From the NCBI RefSeq assembly GCF_029227915.1, contig NC_079888.1:7127001-7191000 (forward strand): 64,000 nt of DNA, read 5' to 3'. The notes beneath the pieces are model-generated. The model saw nothing but the letters and a program-made list of their open reading frames with translations. It was not told where the DNA came from and made no database searches. Each line of letters opens with the position of its first letter. The first letter of the stretch is position 1. Source of the stretch: Hydractinia symbiolongicarpus (Eukaryota > Cnidaria > Hydrozoa > Anthoathecata > Hydractiniidae). Shown one piece after another: positions 47,116 through 61,755 of this stretch. The position numbers were made by a program, and so were the translations under genes.

Positions 47116-48185
47116 TCAGCTAAAATGACGAGTCTACGGAACTTTAGTGGGCAAAAAAATGTTTTCATATAACGCTTTCATAATATTTGTAGAATGGATT
47201 TACCTTGGGCCGCTTCCTTTTACTACTTAATCTAGTTGTATTTATCAAACATATTGGGGGAAGTCAGAGATTTTACAACATCAAAGTTAACCATCCTATC
47301 TTTTACACCTTTATGAACAAAGTTTGATTCGCTAGCATAAGACAAGTGTTCGAAGTCATTGCAAAAGAGGAAGGTTTTTTTAGGTAAAAAGCTACCCTAT
47401 AATAAATAAAGAACTGAAATTATGACAATAATTTTTGTCAACATATTTCAAAAATGTTATTTAACTACATGCTGATCACAAATTTTTAAAAATACATTAT
47501 TGTAACTTTAAAGTGATGTTTTTGATCCTACATAAACCCCCGTTTTAAATATGCTACTTCGCGGAGCAGTCAACCCAGTTTGTATGTAAACAAACAGTTG
47601 TAGCGACAGAAGTCAAATTTGATCCATGCTCAAATTAACGTTAGAAAGAAAATTAAGACGGATTTGAAGAAGTTAAACTTAACTCCTGTTAAAAAAGTAA
47701 AAAGTGAATATTTAATATATAACTCGCGGTAAAGTAATTACGCAAAACTACATAAATTTATTTACACAAAGCCTGTGGGACAAGGTCAAAGGTAAGTTTA
47801 TAGTCGAGAGGATATAAATGAATAATTCGAAGCGTTTCTCAATTATTTATATGGTCCTAAACTTTTCATTTCCGTCAATGTTGATTGGTGATGTTGTTAA
47901 AGTAATTAAGACAATGAAAAAAATTTCAGTGCTTTCCACTGCCACAAGCAATGTTATACTCATTGAAAAACTTCGCGACAAATACGGGATTGTGATAAAG
48001 AAACTGATTAAGAAAATATCTCAACTATACCAGAGACGAGTACTGACTAGGCGTTGCTTCAAGTTTAAGGTCATCGTATAGAAGAAAAAATAAAATCAGT
48101 AGGTTCTTATTTAAAGAAAAGCAATCGTCTCCTACCTTCCAAAAAGTACCATTCGTGTGAGGTTATTTAATAGTCAACACCTGTT

Positions 48186-50510
48186 GGATAATACTGATAT
48201 TACTTTGTTCAACATCAGCGAGACCACCCTTAGACTCTGGTTCAAAGACAAAATTCGAGGAGAAGGGATCGTAACATTGTAAAAGGAAAACCTGTTCTTA
48301 AAGCTGTGCACATTTTAGTTGACACTCTGCCAGTTGTTCGTGACCGACCAAACTCAATGGAAGGTTTACAGAACCCTTTTAAGTTTATGCAAATGGAAGA
48401 GACACGCCTGATCGATTTCAATAACTGTTGAAATTTTGGAACTATCCACCACCTGTAAAGGCATCATCAATTTCCAAGCCTGCGCGGAAAGTATATTTGA
48501 GGAGAATGGTTCTGTGGATGCCCCAGATGATTTAGAACTTAGATTTGTCCCAACTTTGGTAGAAGTGTACAAACCCGAGGTATACACCGAAAAATGCACC
48601 TGGTTTTGGATTTAAAAGATTTCTACTATTTTGCATCAGAATATTTCAGTTATGCCGTAAACGTTAAGCTTTCTGCTGTACTTACATACAAATATGCATG
48701 TGACACTGCTATCATTTCTTTGAGATCCAGAACTCTTGGAAACAGTAGCAACGCCGTGAAGAACACTCTGCTTGAAATGCATAGTGAATACTGGGTCAAA
48801 GTAATCTGGACTATCTCAGAGATTGTCAAACGCATAAGGCAGTATTGGCCATGCTAAATGCAAAACCATGCGTATATACTAAAGCTGGTGCATTTCGGGT
48901 CTTACCTAATTCTTAAAGGTTTTTTTGGCTGCATTTGCAAGAGATGTGTGGTCCAGATTAAACATATGCAAGGCGTCGGTTACCAGTGTATTTGGAGATG
49001 TAATAAAAATCGATTCTACCAAAAAAATAATTTCAACAATTACAGGAGATGCAAAAAAGTCTGCAAATTGGGTGAGAAATGTTGATAATGAGTATGGTGC
49101 TATCTTGCAAAGCATTGTAACATCATCAGAGTCAAATGGGTTTTTGCAACCTATGGCAGATGGCCTGTTGTCACGGTACAAAAAAACAGATGTTCCAACA
49201 CCTATCCTTTTGTATACCGACAGAGATTATTGTAGTCTTAGTGGAACATCAAGGTTTCAGAGGTTGTTTCCATTCTTGGGACAGTTTGGAAGTTCGCTTG
49301 GATCTTTGACACTTTATGAGAGGCATTGTGGTTGGCTGTACTTCCGGTCCCTTTGTCACCGCTTTCGGCGTGTATTTTTGAATGGGAAGAAGGTGATTAC
49401 AAAAATATAGTTGCTGCTAAGAAGGAAGAGCTTCAGATGAAAGGACAGTCGGTACCCTCGTTAAAAACAGTTACCAATGCAATAGCAAAAAATGCATTGG
49501 CCAGACATTGCATGAGATACGCGAGAGGTGCTTCAGTGGCCATAAAAAATAATTAAACACTTTATCCTTACATATACTGGGTGTACTGACACTTTAGGTG
49601 TGCCATTGCTAAGGGAGAACATGGCAGAAATAAATAATGAGCAAAAGAAGCATATTGTTTGCATCCAAGACCCAGACATGCCATTATATACTCAGGTGAA
49701 AATGGTCAAAAAAGGAGCTTCGTTCTTGCCATTGCACGGCTGTGCCAGAGAAAACATTTCATTAGAAACTTTTCACTGCCACCTGTTAAAGTTCATTCCA
49801 GGATCTTCTGGCAATGCAGTAAATTTTCAAGCGTATTCAATGGATGGATTGGTCAGACGGAACACCCTGAGGAAATACCAGGCAGAAGGTGCAGTGATTA
49901 CGTTCCTTTGATGTTAATCTCGTTGTGAAATTTAACAAAATGCATTTGAATGTACGTAAAAAAACGTTTAACAACAAACCTGTTCCAAATAAAGCAAGAA
50001 ATGAAGTCATTGGTATGGAACATCTTTTTCGAAAAATTGACATAAGCTTTGTTAAGCTTACGTGGACAGTACCATCTAAAACGGGTGAGAGTTAGACGAT
50101 GAGAGCATAGAGGTTAATGTCGACATCGATACTTCTGCTTTCAACCATTCAGTAAAGGACGTGGCTGATGAAGATGATGATGGGGCAGAAGAGATCGATG
50201 ACACCACTAAAGAAATTCCAATTGGAATCATGTTGATACGTTGGCACAAGCTCTTTTAGCATCACATGCTTTTAGTAGTTCGGATGAAGATGCAGAAAAA
50301 CACCAGTTTCTTCAATCAATTGGACGAATATGACAAAAAACCACTAACATTTACAACAGTTTACCCAAAACCAGTTAAAGGACGCTTCTGCACAGGGAAA
50401 AAGAAAGGTTTTACTGGTTTGGTACAAATAATGAGATCGTTTTTGCCAGGTGCATCCCTTGATCTTTTCCTATCAAAAGTAGGGTGGTTGATAGTCAGGA
50501 AGAACTAGTC
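48186..50510 (+). pseudogene. DUF6729-type protein relic, array unit 2 (best description)
   Basis: Blocks in order: 'TTLRLWFKDKIRGEG' (48,223); 'VFDAPDD'-like acidic segment, then 'FVPTLVEVYKPEVYTEKCTW' (48,549-48,608); 'LTYKYACD' and 'LRSRTLGNSSNAV' (48,680-48,760); 'ANWVRNVDNEYGAILQSI' and 'LLYTDRDYCSLSGTSRF' (49,062-49,255); 'FEWEEGDYKNIVAAKKEELQ' (49,379); 'PLLRENMAEINNEQKKHIVC', 'LETFHCHLLKFIPGSSGNAV' and 'NFQAYSMDG' (49,603-49,850); an acidic tail (50,120-50,220); and 'FTTVYPKPVKGRFCTGK' (50,350). The LTYKYACD ... GNSS block and TDRDYC are typical of DUF6729 proteins, which look transposase-derived. The treble-clef Cys pairs before LTYKYACD are deleted. At least five frameshifts or stops. 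Confidence 0.65.
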
Positions 50511-51210
50511 AGCTAAAATGACGAGTCTACGGAACTTTAGTGGGCAAAAAAATGTTTTCATATAACGCTTTCATAATATTTGTAGAATGGATTTACCTTG
50601 GGCCGCTTCCTTTTACTACTTAATCTAGTTGTATTTATCAAACATATTGGGGGAAGTCAGAGATTTTACAACATCAAAGTTAACCATCCTATCTTTTACA
50701 CCTTTATGAACAAAGTTTGATTCGCTAGCATAAGACAAGTATTCGAAGTCATTGCAAAAGAGGAAGGTTTTTTTAGGTAAAAAGCTACCCTATAATAAAT
50801 AAAGAACTGAAATTATGACAATAATTTTTGTCAACATATTTCAAAAATGTTATTTAACTACATGCTGATCACAAATTTTTAAAAATACATTATTGTAACT
50901 TTAAAGTGATGTTTTTGATCCTACATAAACCCCCGTTTTAAATATGCTACTTCGCGGAGCAGTCAACCCAGTTTGTATGTAAACAAACAGTTGTAGCGAC
51001 AGAAGTCAAATTTGATCCATGCTCAAATTAACGTTAGAAAGAAAATTAAGACGGATTTGAAGAAGTTAAACTTAACTCCTGTTAAAAAAGTAAAAAGTGA
51101 ATATTTAATATATAACTCGCGGTAAAGTAATTACGCAAAACTACATAAATTTATTTACACAAAGCCTGTGGGACAAGGTCAAAGGTAAGTTTATAGTCGA
51201 GAGGATATAA

Positions 51211-51474
51211 ATGAATAATTCGAAGCGTTTCTCAATTATTTATATGGTCCTAAACTTTTCATTTCCGTCAATGTTGATTGGTGATGTTGTTAAAGTAATT
51301 AAGACAATGAAAAAAATTTCAGTGCTTTCCACTGCCACAAGCAATGTTATACTCATTGAAAAACTTCGCGACAAATACGGGATTGTGATAAAGAAACTGA
51401 TTAAGAAAATATCTCAACTATACCAGAGGCGAGTACTGACTAGGCGTTGCTTCAAGTTTAAGGTCATCGTATAG
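51211..51474 (+). other. Conserved 87-codon frame in the array spacer
   Basis: The frame beginning 'MNNSKRFSIIYMVLNFSFPS' is open in every unit (47,818, 51,211, 54,603, 57,996, 61,389). The protein is basic with no recognised motif. The array is too similar throughout for conservation to imply selection. Confidence 0.25.
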
Positions 51475-51577
51475 AAGAAAAAATAAAATCAGTAGGTTCT
51501 TATTTAAAGAAAAGCAATCGTCTCCTACCTTCCAAAAAGTACCATTCGTGTGAGGTTATTTAATAGTCAACACCGTT

Positions 51578-53900
51578 GGATAATACTGATATTACTTTGT
51601 TCAACATCAGCGAGACCACCCTTAGACTCTGGTTCAAAGACAAAATTCGAGGAGAAGGGATCGTAACATTGTAAAAGGAAAACCTGTTCCTAAAGCTGTG
51701 CACATTTTAGTTGACACTCTGCCAGTTGTTCGTGACCGACCAAACTCAATGGAAGGTTTACAGAACCCTATTAAGTTTATGCAAATGGAAGAGACACGCC
51801 TGATCGATTTCAATAACTGTTGAAATTTTGGAACTATCCACCACCTGTAAAGGCATCATCAATTTCCAAGCCTGCGCGGAAAGTATATTTGAGGAGAATG
51901 GTTCTGTGGATGCCCCAGATGATTTAGAACTTAGATTTGTCCCAACTTTGGTAGAAGTGTACAAACCCGAGGTATACACCGAAAAATGCACCTGGTTTTG
52001 GATTTAAAAGATTTCTACTATTTTGCATCAGAATATTTCAGTTATGCCGTAAACGTTAAGCTTTCTGCTGTACTTACATACAAATATGCATGTGACACTG
52101 CTATCATTTCTTTGAGATCCAGAACTCTTGGAAACAGTAGCAACGCCGTGAACAACACTCTGCTTGAAATGCATAGTGAATACTGGGTCAAAGTAATCTG
52201 GACTATCTCAGAGATTGTCAAACGCATAAGGCAGTATTGGCCATGCTAAATGCAAAACCATGCGTATATACTAAAGCTGGTGCATTTCGGGTCTTACCTA
52301 ATTCTTAAAGGTTTTTTTGGCTGCATTTGCAAGAGATGTGTGGTCCAGATTAAACATATGCAAGGCGTCGGTTACCAGTGTATTTGGAGATGTAATAAAA
52401 ATCGATTCTACCAAAAAAATAATTTCAACAATTACAGGAGGTGCAAAAAAAGTCTGCAACTTGGGTGAGAAATGTTGATAATGAGTATGGTGCTATCTTG
52501 CAAAGCATTGTAACATCATCAGAGTCAAATGGGTCTTTGCAACCTATGGCAGATGGCCTGTTGTCACGGTACAAAAAAACAGATGTTCCAACACCTATCC
52601 TTTTGTATACCGACAGAGATTATTGTAGTCTTAGTGGACCATCAAGGTTTCAGAGGTTGTTTCCATTCTTGGGACAGTTTGGAAGTTCGCTTGGATATTT
52701 GACACTTTATGAGAGGCATTGTGGTTGGCTGTACTTCCGGTCCCTTTGTCACCGCTTTCGGCGTGTATTTTTGAATGGGAAGAAGGTGATTACAAAAAGA
52801 TAGTTGCTGCTAAGAAGGAAGAGCTTCAGATGAAAGGACAGTCGGTACCCTCGTTAAAAACAGTTACCAATGCAATAGCAAAAGATGCATTGGCCAGACA
52901 TTGCATGAGATACGCGAGAGGTGCTTCAGTGGCCATAAAAAATAATTAAACACTTTATCTTACATATACTGGGTGTACTGACACTTAAGGTGTGCCATTG
53001 CTAAGGGAGAACATGGCAGAAATAAATAATGAGCAAAAGAAGCATAATGTTTGCATCCAAGACCCAGACATGCCATTATATACTCAGGTGAAAATGGTCA
53101 AAAAAGGAGCTTCGTTTTTGCCATTGCACGGCTGTGCCAGAGAAAACATTTCATTAGAAACTTTTCACTGCCACCTGTTAAAGTTCATTCCAGGATCTTC
53201 TGGCAATGCAGTAAATTTTCAAGCGTATTCAATGGATGGATTGGTCAGACGGAACACCCTGAGGAAATACCAGGCAGAAGGTGCAGTGATTACGTTCCTT
53301 TGATGTTAATCTCGTTGTGAAATTTAACAAAATGCATTTGGATGTACGTAAAAAAACGTTTAACAACAAACCTGTTTCAAATAACGCAAGGAATGAAGTC
53401 AATGGTATGGAACATCTTTTTCGAAAAATTGACATAAGCTTTGTTAAGCTTACGTGGACAGTACCATCTAAAACGGGTGAGAGTTAGACGATGAGAGCAA
53501 TGAGGTTAATATCGACATCGATACTTCTGCTTTCAACCATTCAGTAAAGGACGTGGCTGATGAAGATGATGATGGGGCAGAAGAGATCGATGACACCACT
53601 AAAGAAATTCCAATTGGAATCATCTTGATACGTTGGCACAAGCTCTTTTAGCATCACATGCTTTTAGTAGTTCGGATGAAGATGCAGAAAAACACCAGTT
53701 TCTTCAATCAATTGGACGAATATGACAAAAAACCACTAACATTTACAACAGTTTACCCAAAACCAGTTAAAGGACGCTTCTGCACAGGGAAAAAGGAAGG
53801 TTTTACTGGTTTGGTACAAATAATGAGATCGTTTTTGCCTGGTGTATCCCCTGATCTTTTCCTATCAAAAGTAGGGTGGTTGATAGTCAGGAAGAACTAG
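51578..53900 (+). pseudogene. DUF6729-type protein relic, array unit 3
   Basis: Same block order as unit 2. Private marks shared with unit 6: 'CAACACCGTTGG' at the unit edge region and 'GAGAGCAATGAGG' near 53,494 (others have GAGAGCATAGAGG). Seven A residues near 52,445 shift the frame before TDRDYC. Confidence 0.6.
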
Positions 53901-54970
53901 TCAGCTAAAATGACGAGTCTACGGAACTTTAGTGGGCAAAAAAATGTTTTCATATAACGCTTTCATAATATTTGTAGAATGGATTTACCTTGGGCCGCTT
54001 CCTTTTACTACTTAATCTAGTTGTATTTATCAAACATATTGGGGGAAGTCAGAGATTTTACAACATCAAAGTTAACCATCCTATCTTTTACACCTTTATG
54101 AACAAAGTTTGATTCGCTAGCATAAGACAAGTGTTCGAAGTCATTGCAAAAGAGGAAGGTTTTTTTAGGTAAAAAGCTACCCTATAATAAATAAAGAACT
54201 GAAATTATGACAATAATTTTTGTCAACATATTTCAAAAATGTTATTTAACTACATGCTGATCACAAATTTTTAAAAATACATTATTGTAACTTTAAAGTG
54301 ATGTTTTTGATCCTACATAAACCCCCGTTTTAAATATGCTACTTCGCGGAGCAGTCAACCCAGTTTGTATGTAAACAAACAGTTGTAGCGACAGAAGTCA
54401 AATTTGATCCATGCTCAAATTAACGTTAGAAAGAAAATTAAGACGGATTTGAAGAAGTTAAACTTAACTCCTGTTAAAAAAGTAAAAAGTGAATATTTAA
54501 TATATAACTCGCGGTAAAGTAATTACGCAAAACTACATATATTTATTTACACAAAGCCTGTGGGACAAGGTCAAAGGTAAGTTTATAGTCGAGAGGATAT
54601 AAATGAATAATTCGAAGCGTTTCTCAATTATTTATATGGTCCTAAACTTTTCATTTCCGTCAATGTTGATTGGTGATGTTGTTAAAGTAATTAAGACAAT
54701 GAAAAAAATTTCAGTGCTTTCCACTGCCACAAGCAATGTTATACTCATTGAAAAACTTCGCGACAAATACGGGATTGTGATAAAGAAACTGATTAAGAAA
54801 ATATCTCAACTATACCAGAGACGAGTACTGACTAGGCGTTGCTTCAAGTTTAAGGTCATCGTATAGAAGAAAAAATAAAATCAGTAGGTTCTTATTTAAA
54901 GAAAAGCAATCGTCTCCTACCTTCCAAAAAGTACCATTCGTGTGAGGTTATTTAATAGTCAACACCTGTT

Positions 54971-57293
54971 GGATAATACTGATATTACTTTGTTCAACAT
55001 CAGCGAGACCACCCTTAGACTCTGGTTCAAAGACAAAATTCGAGGAGAAGGGATCGTAACATTGTAAAAGGAAAACCTGTTCCTAAAGCTGTGCACATTT
55101 TAGTTGACACTCTGCCAGTTGTTCGTGACCGACCAAACTCAATGGAAGGTTTACAGAACCCTATTAAGTTTATGCAAATGGAAGAGACACGCCTGATCGA
55201 TTTCAATAACTGTTGAAATTTTGGAACTATCCACCACCTGTAAAGGCATCATCAATTTCCAAGCCTGCGCGGAAAGTATATTTGAGGAGAATGGTTCTGT
55301 GGATGCCCCAGATGATTTAGAACTTAGATTTGTCCCAACTTTGGTAGAAGTGTACAATCCCGAGGTATACACCAAAAAATGCACCTGGTTTTGGATTTAA
55401 AAGATTTCTACTATTTTGCATCAGAATATTTCAGTTATGCCGTAAACGTTAAGCTTTCTGCTGTACTTACATACAAATATGCATGTGACACTGCTATCAT
55501 TTCTTTGAGATCCAGAACTCTTGGAAACAGTAGCAACGCCGTGAACAACACTCTGCTTGAAATGCATAGTGAATACTAGGTGAAAGTAATCTGGACTATC
55601 TCAGAGATTGTCAAACGCATAAGGCAGTATTGGCCATGCTAAATGCAAAACCATGCGTATATACTAAAGCTGATGAATTTCGGGTCTTACCTAATTCTTA
55701 AAGGTTTTTTTGGCTGCATTTGCAAGAGATGTGTGGTCCAGATTAAACATATGCAAGGCGTCAGTTACCAGTGTATTTGGAGATGTAATAAAAATCGATT
55801 CTACCAAAAAAATAATTTCAACAATTACAGGAGATGCAAAAAAAGTCTGCAACTTGGGTGAGAAATGTTGATAATGAGTATGGTGATATCTTGCAAAGCA
55901 TTGTAACATCATCAGAGTCAAATGGGTCTTTGCAACCTATGGCAGATGGCCTGTTGTCACGGTACAAAAAAACAGATGTTCCAACACCTATCCTTTTGTA
56001 TACCGACAGAGATTATTGTAGTCTTAGTGGACCATCAAGGTTTCAGAGGTTGTTTCCATTCTTGGGACAGTTTGGAAGTTCGCTTGGATATTTGACACTT
56101 TATGAGAGGCATTGTGGTTGGCTGTACTTCCGGTCCCTTTGTCACCGCTTTCGGCGTGTATTTTTGAATGGGAAGAAGGTGATTACAAAAAGATAGTTGC
56201 TGCTAAGAAGGAAGAGCTTCAGATGAAAGGACAGTCGGTACCCTCGTTAAAAACAGTTACCAATGCAATAGCAAAAGATGCATTGGCCAGACATTGCATG
56301 AGATACGCGAGAGGTGCTTCAGTGGCCATAAAAAATAATTAAACACTTTATCTTACATATACTGGGTGTACTGACACTTAAGGTGTGCCATTGCTAAGGG
56401 AGAACATGGCAGAAATAAATAATGAGCAAAAGAAGCATAATGTTTGCATCCAAGACCCAGACATGCCATTATATACTCAGGTGAAAATGGTCAAAAAAGG
56501 AGCTTCGTTTTTGCCATTGCACGGCTGTGCCAGAGAAAACATTTCATTAGAAACTTTTCACTGCCACCTGTTAAAGTTCATTCCAGGATCTTCTGGCAAT
56601 GCAGTAAATTTTCAAGCGTATTCAATGGATGGATTGGTCAGACGGAACACCCTGAGGAAATACCAGGCAGAAGGTGCAGTGATTACGTTCCTTTGATGTT
56701 AATCTCGTTGTGAAATTTAACAAAATGCATTTGGATGTACGTAAAAAAACGTTTAACAACAAACCTGTTTCAAATAACGCAAGGAATGAAGTCAATGGTA
56801 TGGAACATCTTTTTCGAAAAATTGACATAAGCTTTGTTAAGCTTACGTGGACAGTACCATCTAAAACGGGTGAGAGTTAGACGATGAGAGCATAGAGGTT
56901 AATATCGACATCGATACTTCTGCTTTCAACCATTCAGTAAAGGACGTGGCTGATGAAGATGATCATGGGGCAGAAGAGATCGATGACACCACTAAAGAAA
57001 TTCCAATTGGAATCATCTTGATACGTTGGCACAAGCTCTTTTAGCATCACATGCTTTTAGTAGTTCGGATGAAGATGCAGAAAAACACCAGTTTCTTCAA
57101 TCAATTGGACGAATATGACAAAAAACCACTAACATTTACAACAGTTTACCCAAAACCAGTTAAAGGACGCTTCTGCACAGGGAAAAAGGAAGGTTTTACT
57201 GGTTTGGTACAAATAATGAGATCGTTTTTGCCTGGTGTATCCCCTGATCTTTTCCTATCAAAAGTAGGGTGGTTGATAGTCAGGAAGAACTAG
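54971..57293 (+). pseudogene. DUF6729-type protein relic, array unit 4
   Basis: Same block order. Private marks: 'TGATGAATTTCGG' near 55,671, 'GGTGATATCTTGC' near 55,882, and 'TACTAGGTGAAAG' near 55,575 shared with unit 1. 'GATGATCATGGGG' near 56,958 is also shared with unit 1. Confidence 0.6.
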
Positions 57294-58363
57294 TCAGCTA
57301 AAATGACGAGTCTACGGAACTTTAGTGGGCAAAAAAATGTTTTCATATAACGCTTTCATAATATTTGTAGAATGGATTTACCTTGGGCCGCTTCCTTTTA
57401 CTACTTAATCTAGTTGTATTTATCAAACATATTGGGGGAAGTCAGAGATTTTACAACATCAAAGTTAACCATCCTATCTTTTACACCTTTATGAACAAAG
57501 TTTGATTCGCTAGCATAAGACAAGTGTTCGAAGTCATTGCAAAAGAGGAAGGTTTTTTTAGGTAAAAAGCTACCCTATAATAAATAAAGAACTGAAATTA
57601 TGACAATAATTTTTGTCAACATATTTCAAAAATGTTATTTAACTACATGCTGATCACAAATTTTTAAAAATACATTATTGTAACTTTAAAGTGATGTTTT
57701 TGATCCTACATAAACCCCCGTTTTAAATATGCTACTTCGCGGAGCAGTCAACCCAGTTTGTATGTAAACAAACAGTTGTAGCGACAGAAGTCAAATTTGA
57801 TCCATGCTCAAATTAACGTTAGAAAGAAAATTAAGACGGATTTGAAGAAGTTAAACTTAACTCCTGTTAAAAAAGTAAAAAGTGAATATTTAATATATAA
57901 CTCGCGGTAAAGTAATTACGCAAAACTACATAAATTTATTTACACAAAGCCTGTGGGACAAGGTCAAAGGTAAGTTTATAGTCGAGAGGATATAAATGAA
58001 TAATTCGAAGCGTTTCTCAATTATTTATATGGTCCTAAACTTTTCATTTCCGTCAATGTTGATTGGTGATGTTGTTAAAGTAATTAAGACAATGAAAAAA
58101 ATTTCAGTGCTTTCCACTGCCACAAGCAATGTTATACTCATTGAAAAACTTCGCGACAAATACGGGATTGTGATAAAGAAACTGATTAAGAAAATATCTC
58201 AACTATACCAGAGACGAGTACTGACTAGGCGTTGCTTCAAGTTTAAGGTCATCGTATAGAAGAAAAAATAAAATCAGTAGGTTCTTATTTAAAGAAAAGC
58301 AATCGTCTCCTACCTTCCAAAAAGTACCATTCGTGTGAGGTTATTTAATAGTCAACACCTGTT

Positions 58364-60686
58364 GGATAATACTGATATTACTTTGTTCAACATCAGCGAG
58401 ACCACCCTTAGACTCTGGTTCAAAGACAAAATTCGAGGAGAAGGGATCGTAACATTGTAAAAGGAAAACCTGTTCTTAAAGCTGTGCACATTTTAGTTGA
58501 CACTCTGCCAGTTGTTCGTGACCGACCAAACTCAATGGAAGGTTTACAGAACCCTTTTAAGTTTATGCAAATGGAAGAGACACGCCTGATCGATTTCAAT
58601 AACTGTTGAAATTTTGGAACTATCCACCACCTGTAAAGGCATCATCAATTTCCAAGCCTGCGCGGAAAGTATATTTGAGGAGAATGGTTCTGTGGATGCC
58701 CCAGATGATTTAGAACTTAGATTTGTCCCAACTTTGGTAGAAGTGTACAAACCCGAGGTATACACCGAAAAATGCACCTGGTTTTGGATTTAAAAGATTT
58801 CTACTATTTTGCATCAGAATATTTCAGTTATGCCGTAAACGTTAAGCTTTCTGCTGTACTTACATACAAATATGCATGTGACACTGCTATCATTTCTTTG
58901 AGATCCAGAACTCTTGGAAACAGTAGCAACGCCGTGAAGAACACTCTGCTTGAAATGCATAGTGAATACTGGGTCAAAGTAATCTGGACTATCTCAGAGA
59001 TTGTCAAACGCATAAGGCAGTATTGGCCATGCTAAATGCAAAACCATGCGTATATACTAAAGCTGGTGCATTTCGGGTCTTACCTAATTCTTAAAGGTTT
59101 TTTTGGCTGCATTTGCAAGAGATGTGTGGTCCAGATTAAACATATGCAAGGCGTCGGTTACCAGTGTATTTGGAGATGTAATAAAAATCGATTCTACCAA
59201 AAAAATAATTTCAACAATTACAGGAGATGCAAAAAAGTCTGCAAATTGGGTGAGAAATGTTGATAATGAGTATGGTGCTATCTTGCAAAGCATTGTAACA
59301 TCATCAGAGTCAAATGGGTTTTTGCAACCTATGGCAGATGGCCTGTTGTCACGGTACAAAAAAACAGATGTTCCAACACCTATCCTTTTGTATACCGACA
59401 GAGATTATTGTAGTCTTAGTGGAACATCAAGGTTTCAGAGGTTGTTTCCATTCTTGGGACAGTTTGGAAGTTCGCTTGGATCTTTGACACTTTATGAGAG
59501 GCATTGTGGTTGGCTGTACTTCCGGTCCCTTTGTCACCGCTTTCGGCGTGTATTTTTGAATGGGAAGAAGGTGATTACAAAAATATAGTTGCTGCTAAGA
59601 AGGAAGAGCTTCAGATGAAAGGACAGTCGGTACCCTCGTTAAAAACAGTTACCAATGCAATAGCAAAAAATGCATTGGCCAGACATTGCATGAGATACGC
59701 GAGAGGTGCTTCAGTGGCCATAAAAAATAATTAAACACTTTATCCTTACATATACTGGGTGTACTGACACTTTAGGTGTGCCATTGCTAAGGGAGAACAT
59801 GGCAGAAATAAATAATGAGCAAAAGAAGCATATTGTTTGCATCCAAGACCCAGACATGCCATTATATACTCAGGTGAAAATGGTCAAAAAAGGAGCTTCG
59901 TTCTTGCCATTGCACGGCTGTGCCAGAGAAAACATTTCATTAGAAACTTTTCACTGCCACCTGTTAAAGTTCATTCCAGGATCTTCTGGCAATGCAGTAA
60001 ATTTTCAAGCGTATTCAATGGATGGATTGGTCAGACGGAACACCCTGAGGAAATACCAGGCAGAAGGTGCAGTGATTACGTTCCTTTGATGTTAATCTCG
60101 TTGTGAAATTTAACAAAATGCATTTGAATGTACGTAAAAAAACGTTTAACAACAAACCTGTTCCAAATAAAGCAAGAAATGAAGTCATTGGTATGGAACA
60201 TCTTTTTCGAAAAATTGACATAAGCTTTGTTAAGCTTACGTGGACAGTACCATCTAAAACGGGTGAGAGTTAGACGATGAGAGCATAGAGGTTAATGTCG
60301 ACATCGATACTTCTGCTTTCAACCATTCAGTAAAGGACGTGGCTGATGAAGATGATGATGGGGCAGAAGAGATCGATGACACCACTAAAGAAATTCCAAT
60401 TGGAATCATGTTGATACGTTGGCACAAGCTCTTTTAGCATCACATGCTTTTAGTAGTTCGGATGAAGATGCAGAAAAACACCAGTTTCTTCAATCAATTG
60501 GACGAATATGACAAAAAACCACTAACATTTACAACAGTTTACCCAAAACCAGTTAAAGGACGCTTCTGCACAGGGAAAAAGAAAGGTTTTACTGGTTTGG
60601 TACAAATAATGAGATCGTTTTTGCCAGGTGCATCCCTTGATCTTTTCCTATCAAAAGTAGGGTGGTTGATAGTCAGGAAGAACTAG
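58364..60686 (+). pseudogene. DUF6729-type protein relic, array unit 5
   Basis: Looks identical to unit 2 at every variant I compared (for example six A near 59,231, 'GGATCTTTGACAC' near 59,477, 'AAAAATGCATTGG' near 59,666). Confidence 0.6.
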
Positions 60687-61755
60687 TCAGCTAAAATGAC
60701 GAGTCTACGGAACTTTAGTGGGCAAAAAAATGTTTTCATATAACGCTTTCATAATATTTGTAGAATGGATTTACCTTGGGCCGCTTCCTTTTACTACTTA
60801 ATCTAGTTGTATTTATCAAACATATTGGGGGAAGTCAGAGATTTTACAACATCAAAGTTAACCATCCTATCTTTTACACCTTTATGAACAAAGTTTGATT
60901 CGCTAGCATAAGACAAGTATTCGAAGTCATTGCAAAAGAGGAAGGTTTTTTTAGGTAAAAAGCTACCCTATAATAAATAAAGAACTGAAATTATGACAAT
61001 AATTTTTGTCAACATATTTCAAAAATGTTATTTAACTACATGCTGATCACAAATTTTTAAAAATACATTATTGTAACTTTAAAGTGATGTTTTTGATCCT
61101 ACATAAACCCCCGTTTTAAATATGCTACTTCGCGGAGCAGTCAACCCAGTTTGTATGTAAACAAACAGTTGTAGCGACAGAAGTCAAATTTGATCCATGC
61201 TCAAATTAACGTTAGAAAGAAAATTAAGACGGATTTGAAGAAGTTAAACTTAACTCCTGTTAAAAAAGTAAAAAGTGAATATTTAATATATAACTCGCGG
61301 TAAAGTAATTACGCAAAACTACATAAATTTATTTACACAAAGCCTGTGGGACAAGGTCAAAGGTAAGTTTATAGTCGAGAGGATATAAATGAATAATTCG
61401 AAGCGTTTCTCAATTATTTATATGGTCCTAAACTTTTCATTTCCGTCAATGTTGATTGGTGATGTTGTTAAAGTAATTAAGACAATGAAAAAAATTTCAG
61501 TGCTTTCCACTGCCACAAGCAATGTTATACTCATTGAAAAACTTCGCGACAAATACGGGATTGTGATAAAGAAACTGATTAAGAAAATATCTCAACTATA
61601 CCAGAGGCGAGTACTGACTAGGCGTTGCTTCAAGTTTAAGGTCATCGTATAGAAGAAAAAATAAAATCAGTAGGTTCTTATTTAAAGAAAAGCAATCGTC
61701 TCCTACCTTCCAAAAAGTACCATTCGTGTGAGGTTATTTAATAGTCAACACCGTT

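Noticed and set aside
48366-48599. Minus-strand 77-codon frames in every array unit
   Set aside because: They are antisense to the 'VPTLVEVY..PEVYTEKCTW' block on the plus strand, which has the family match.
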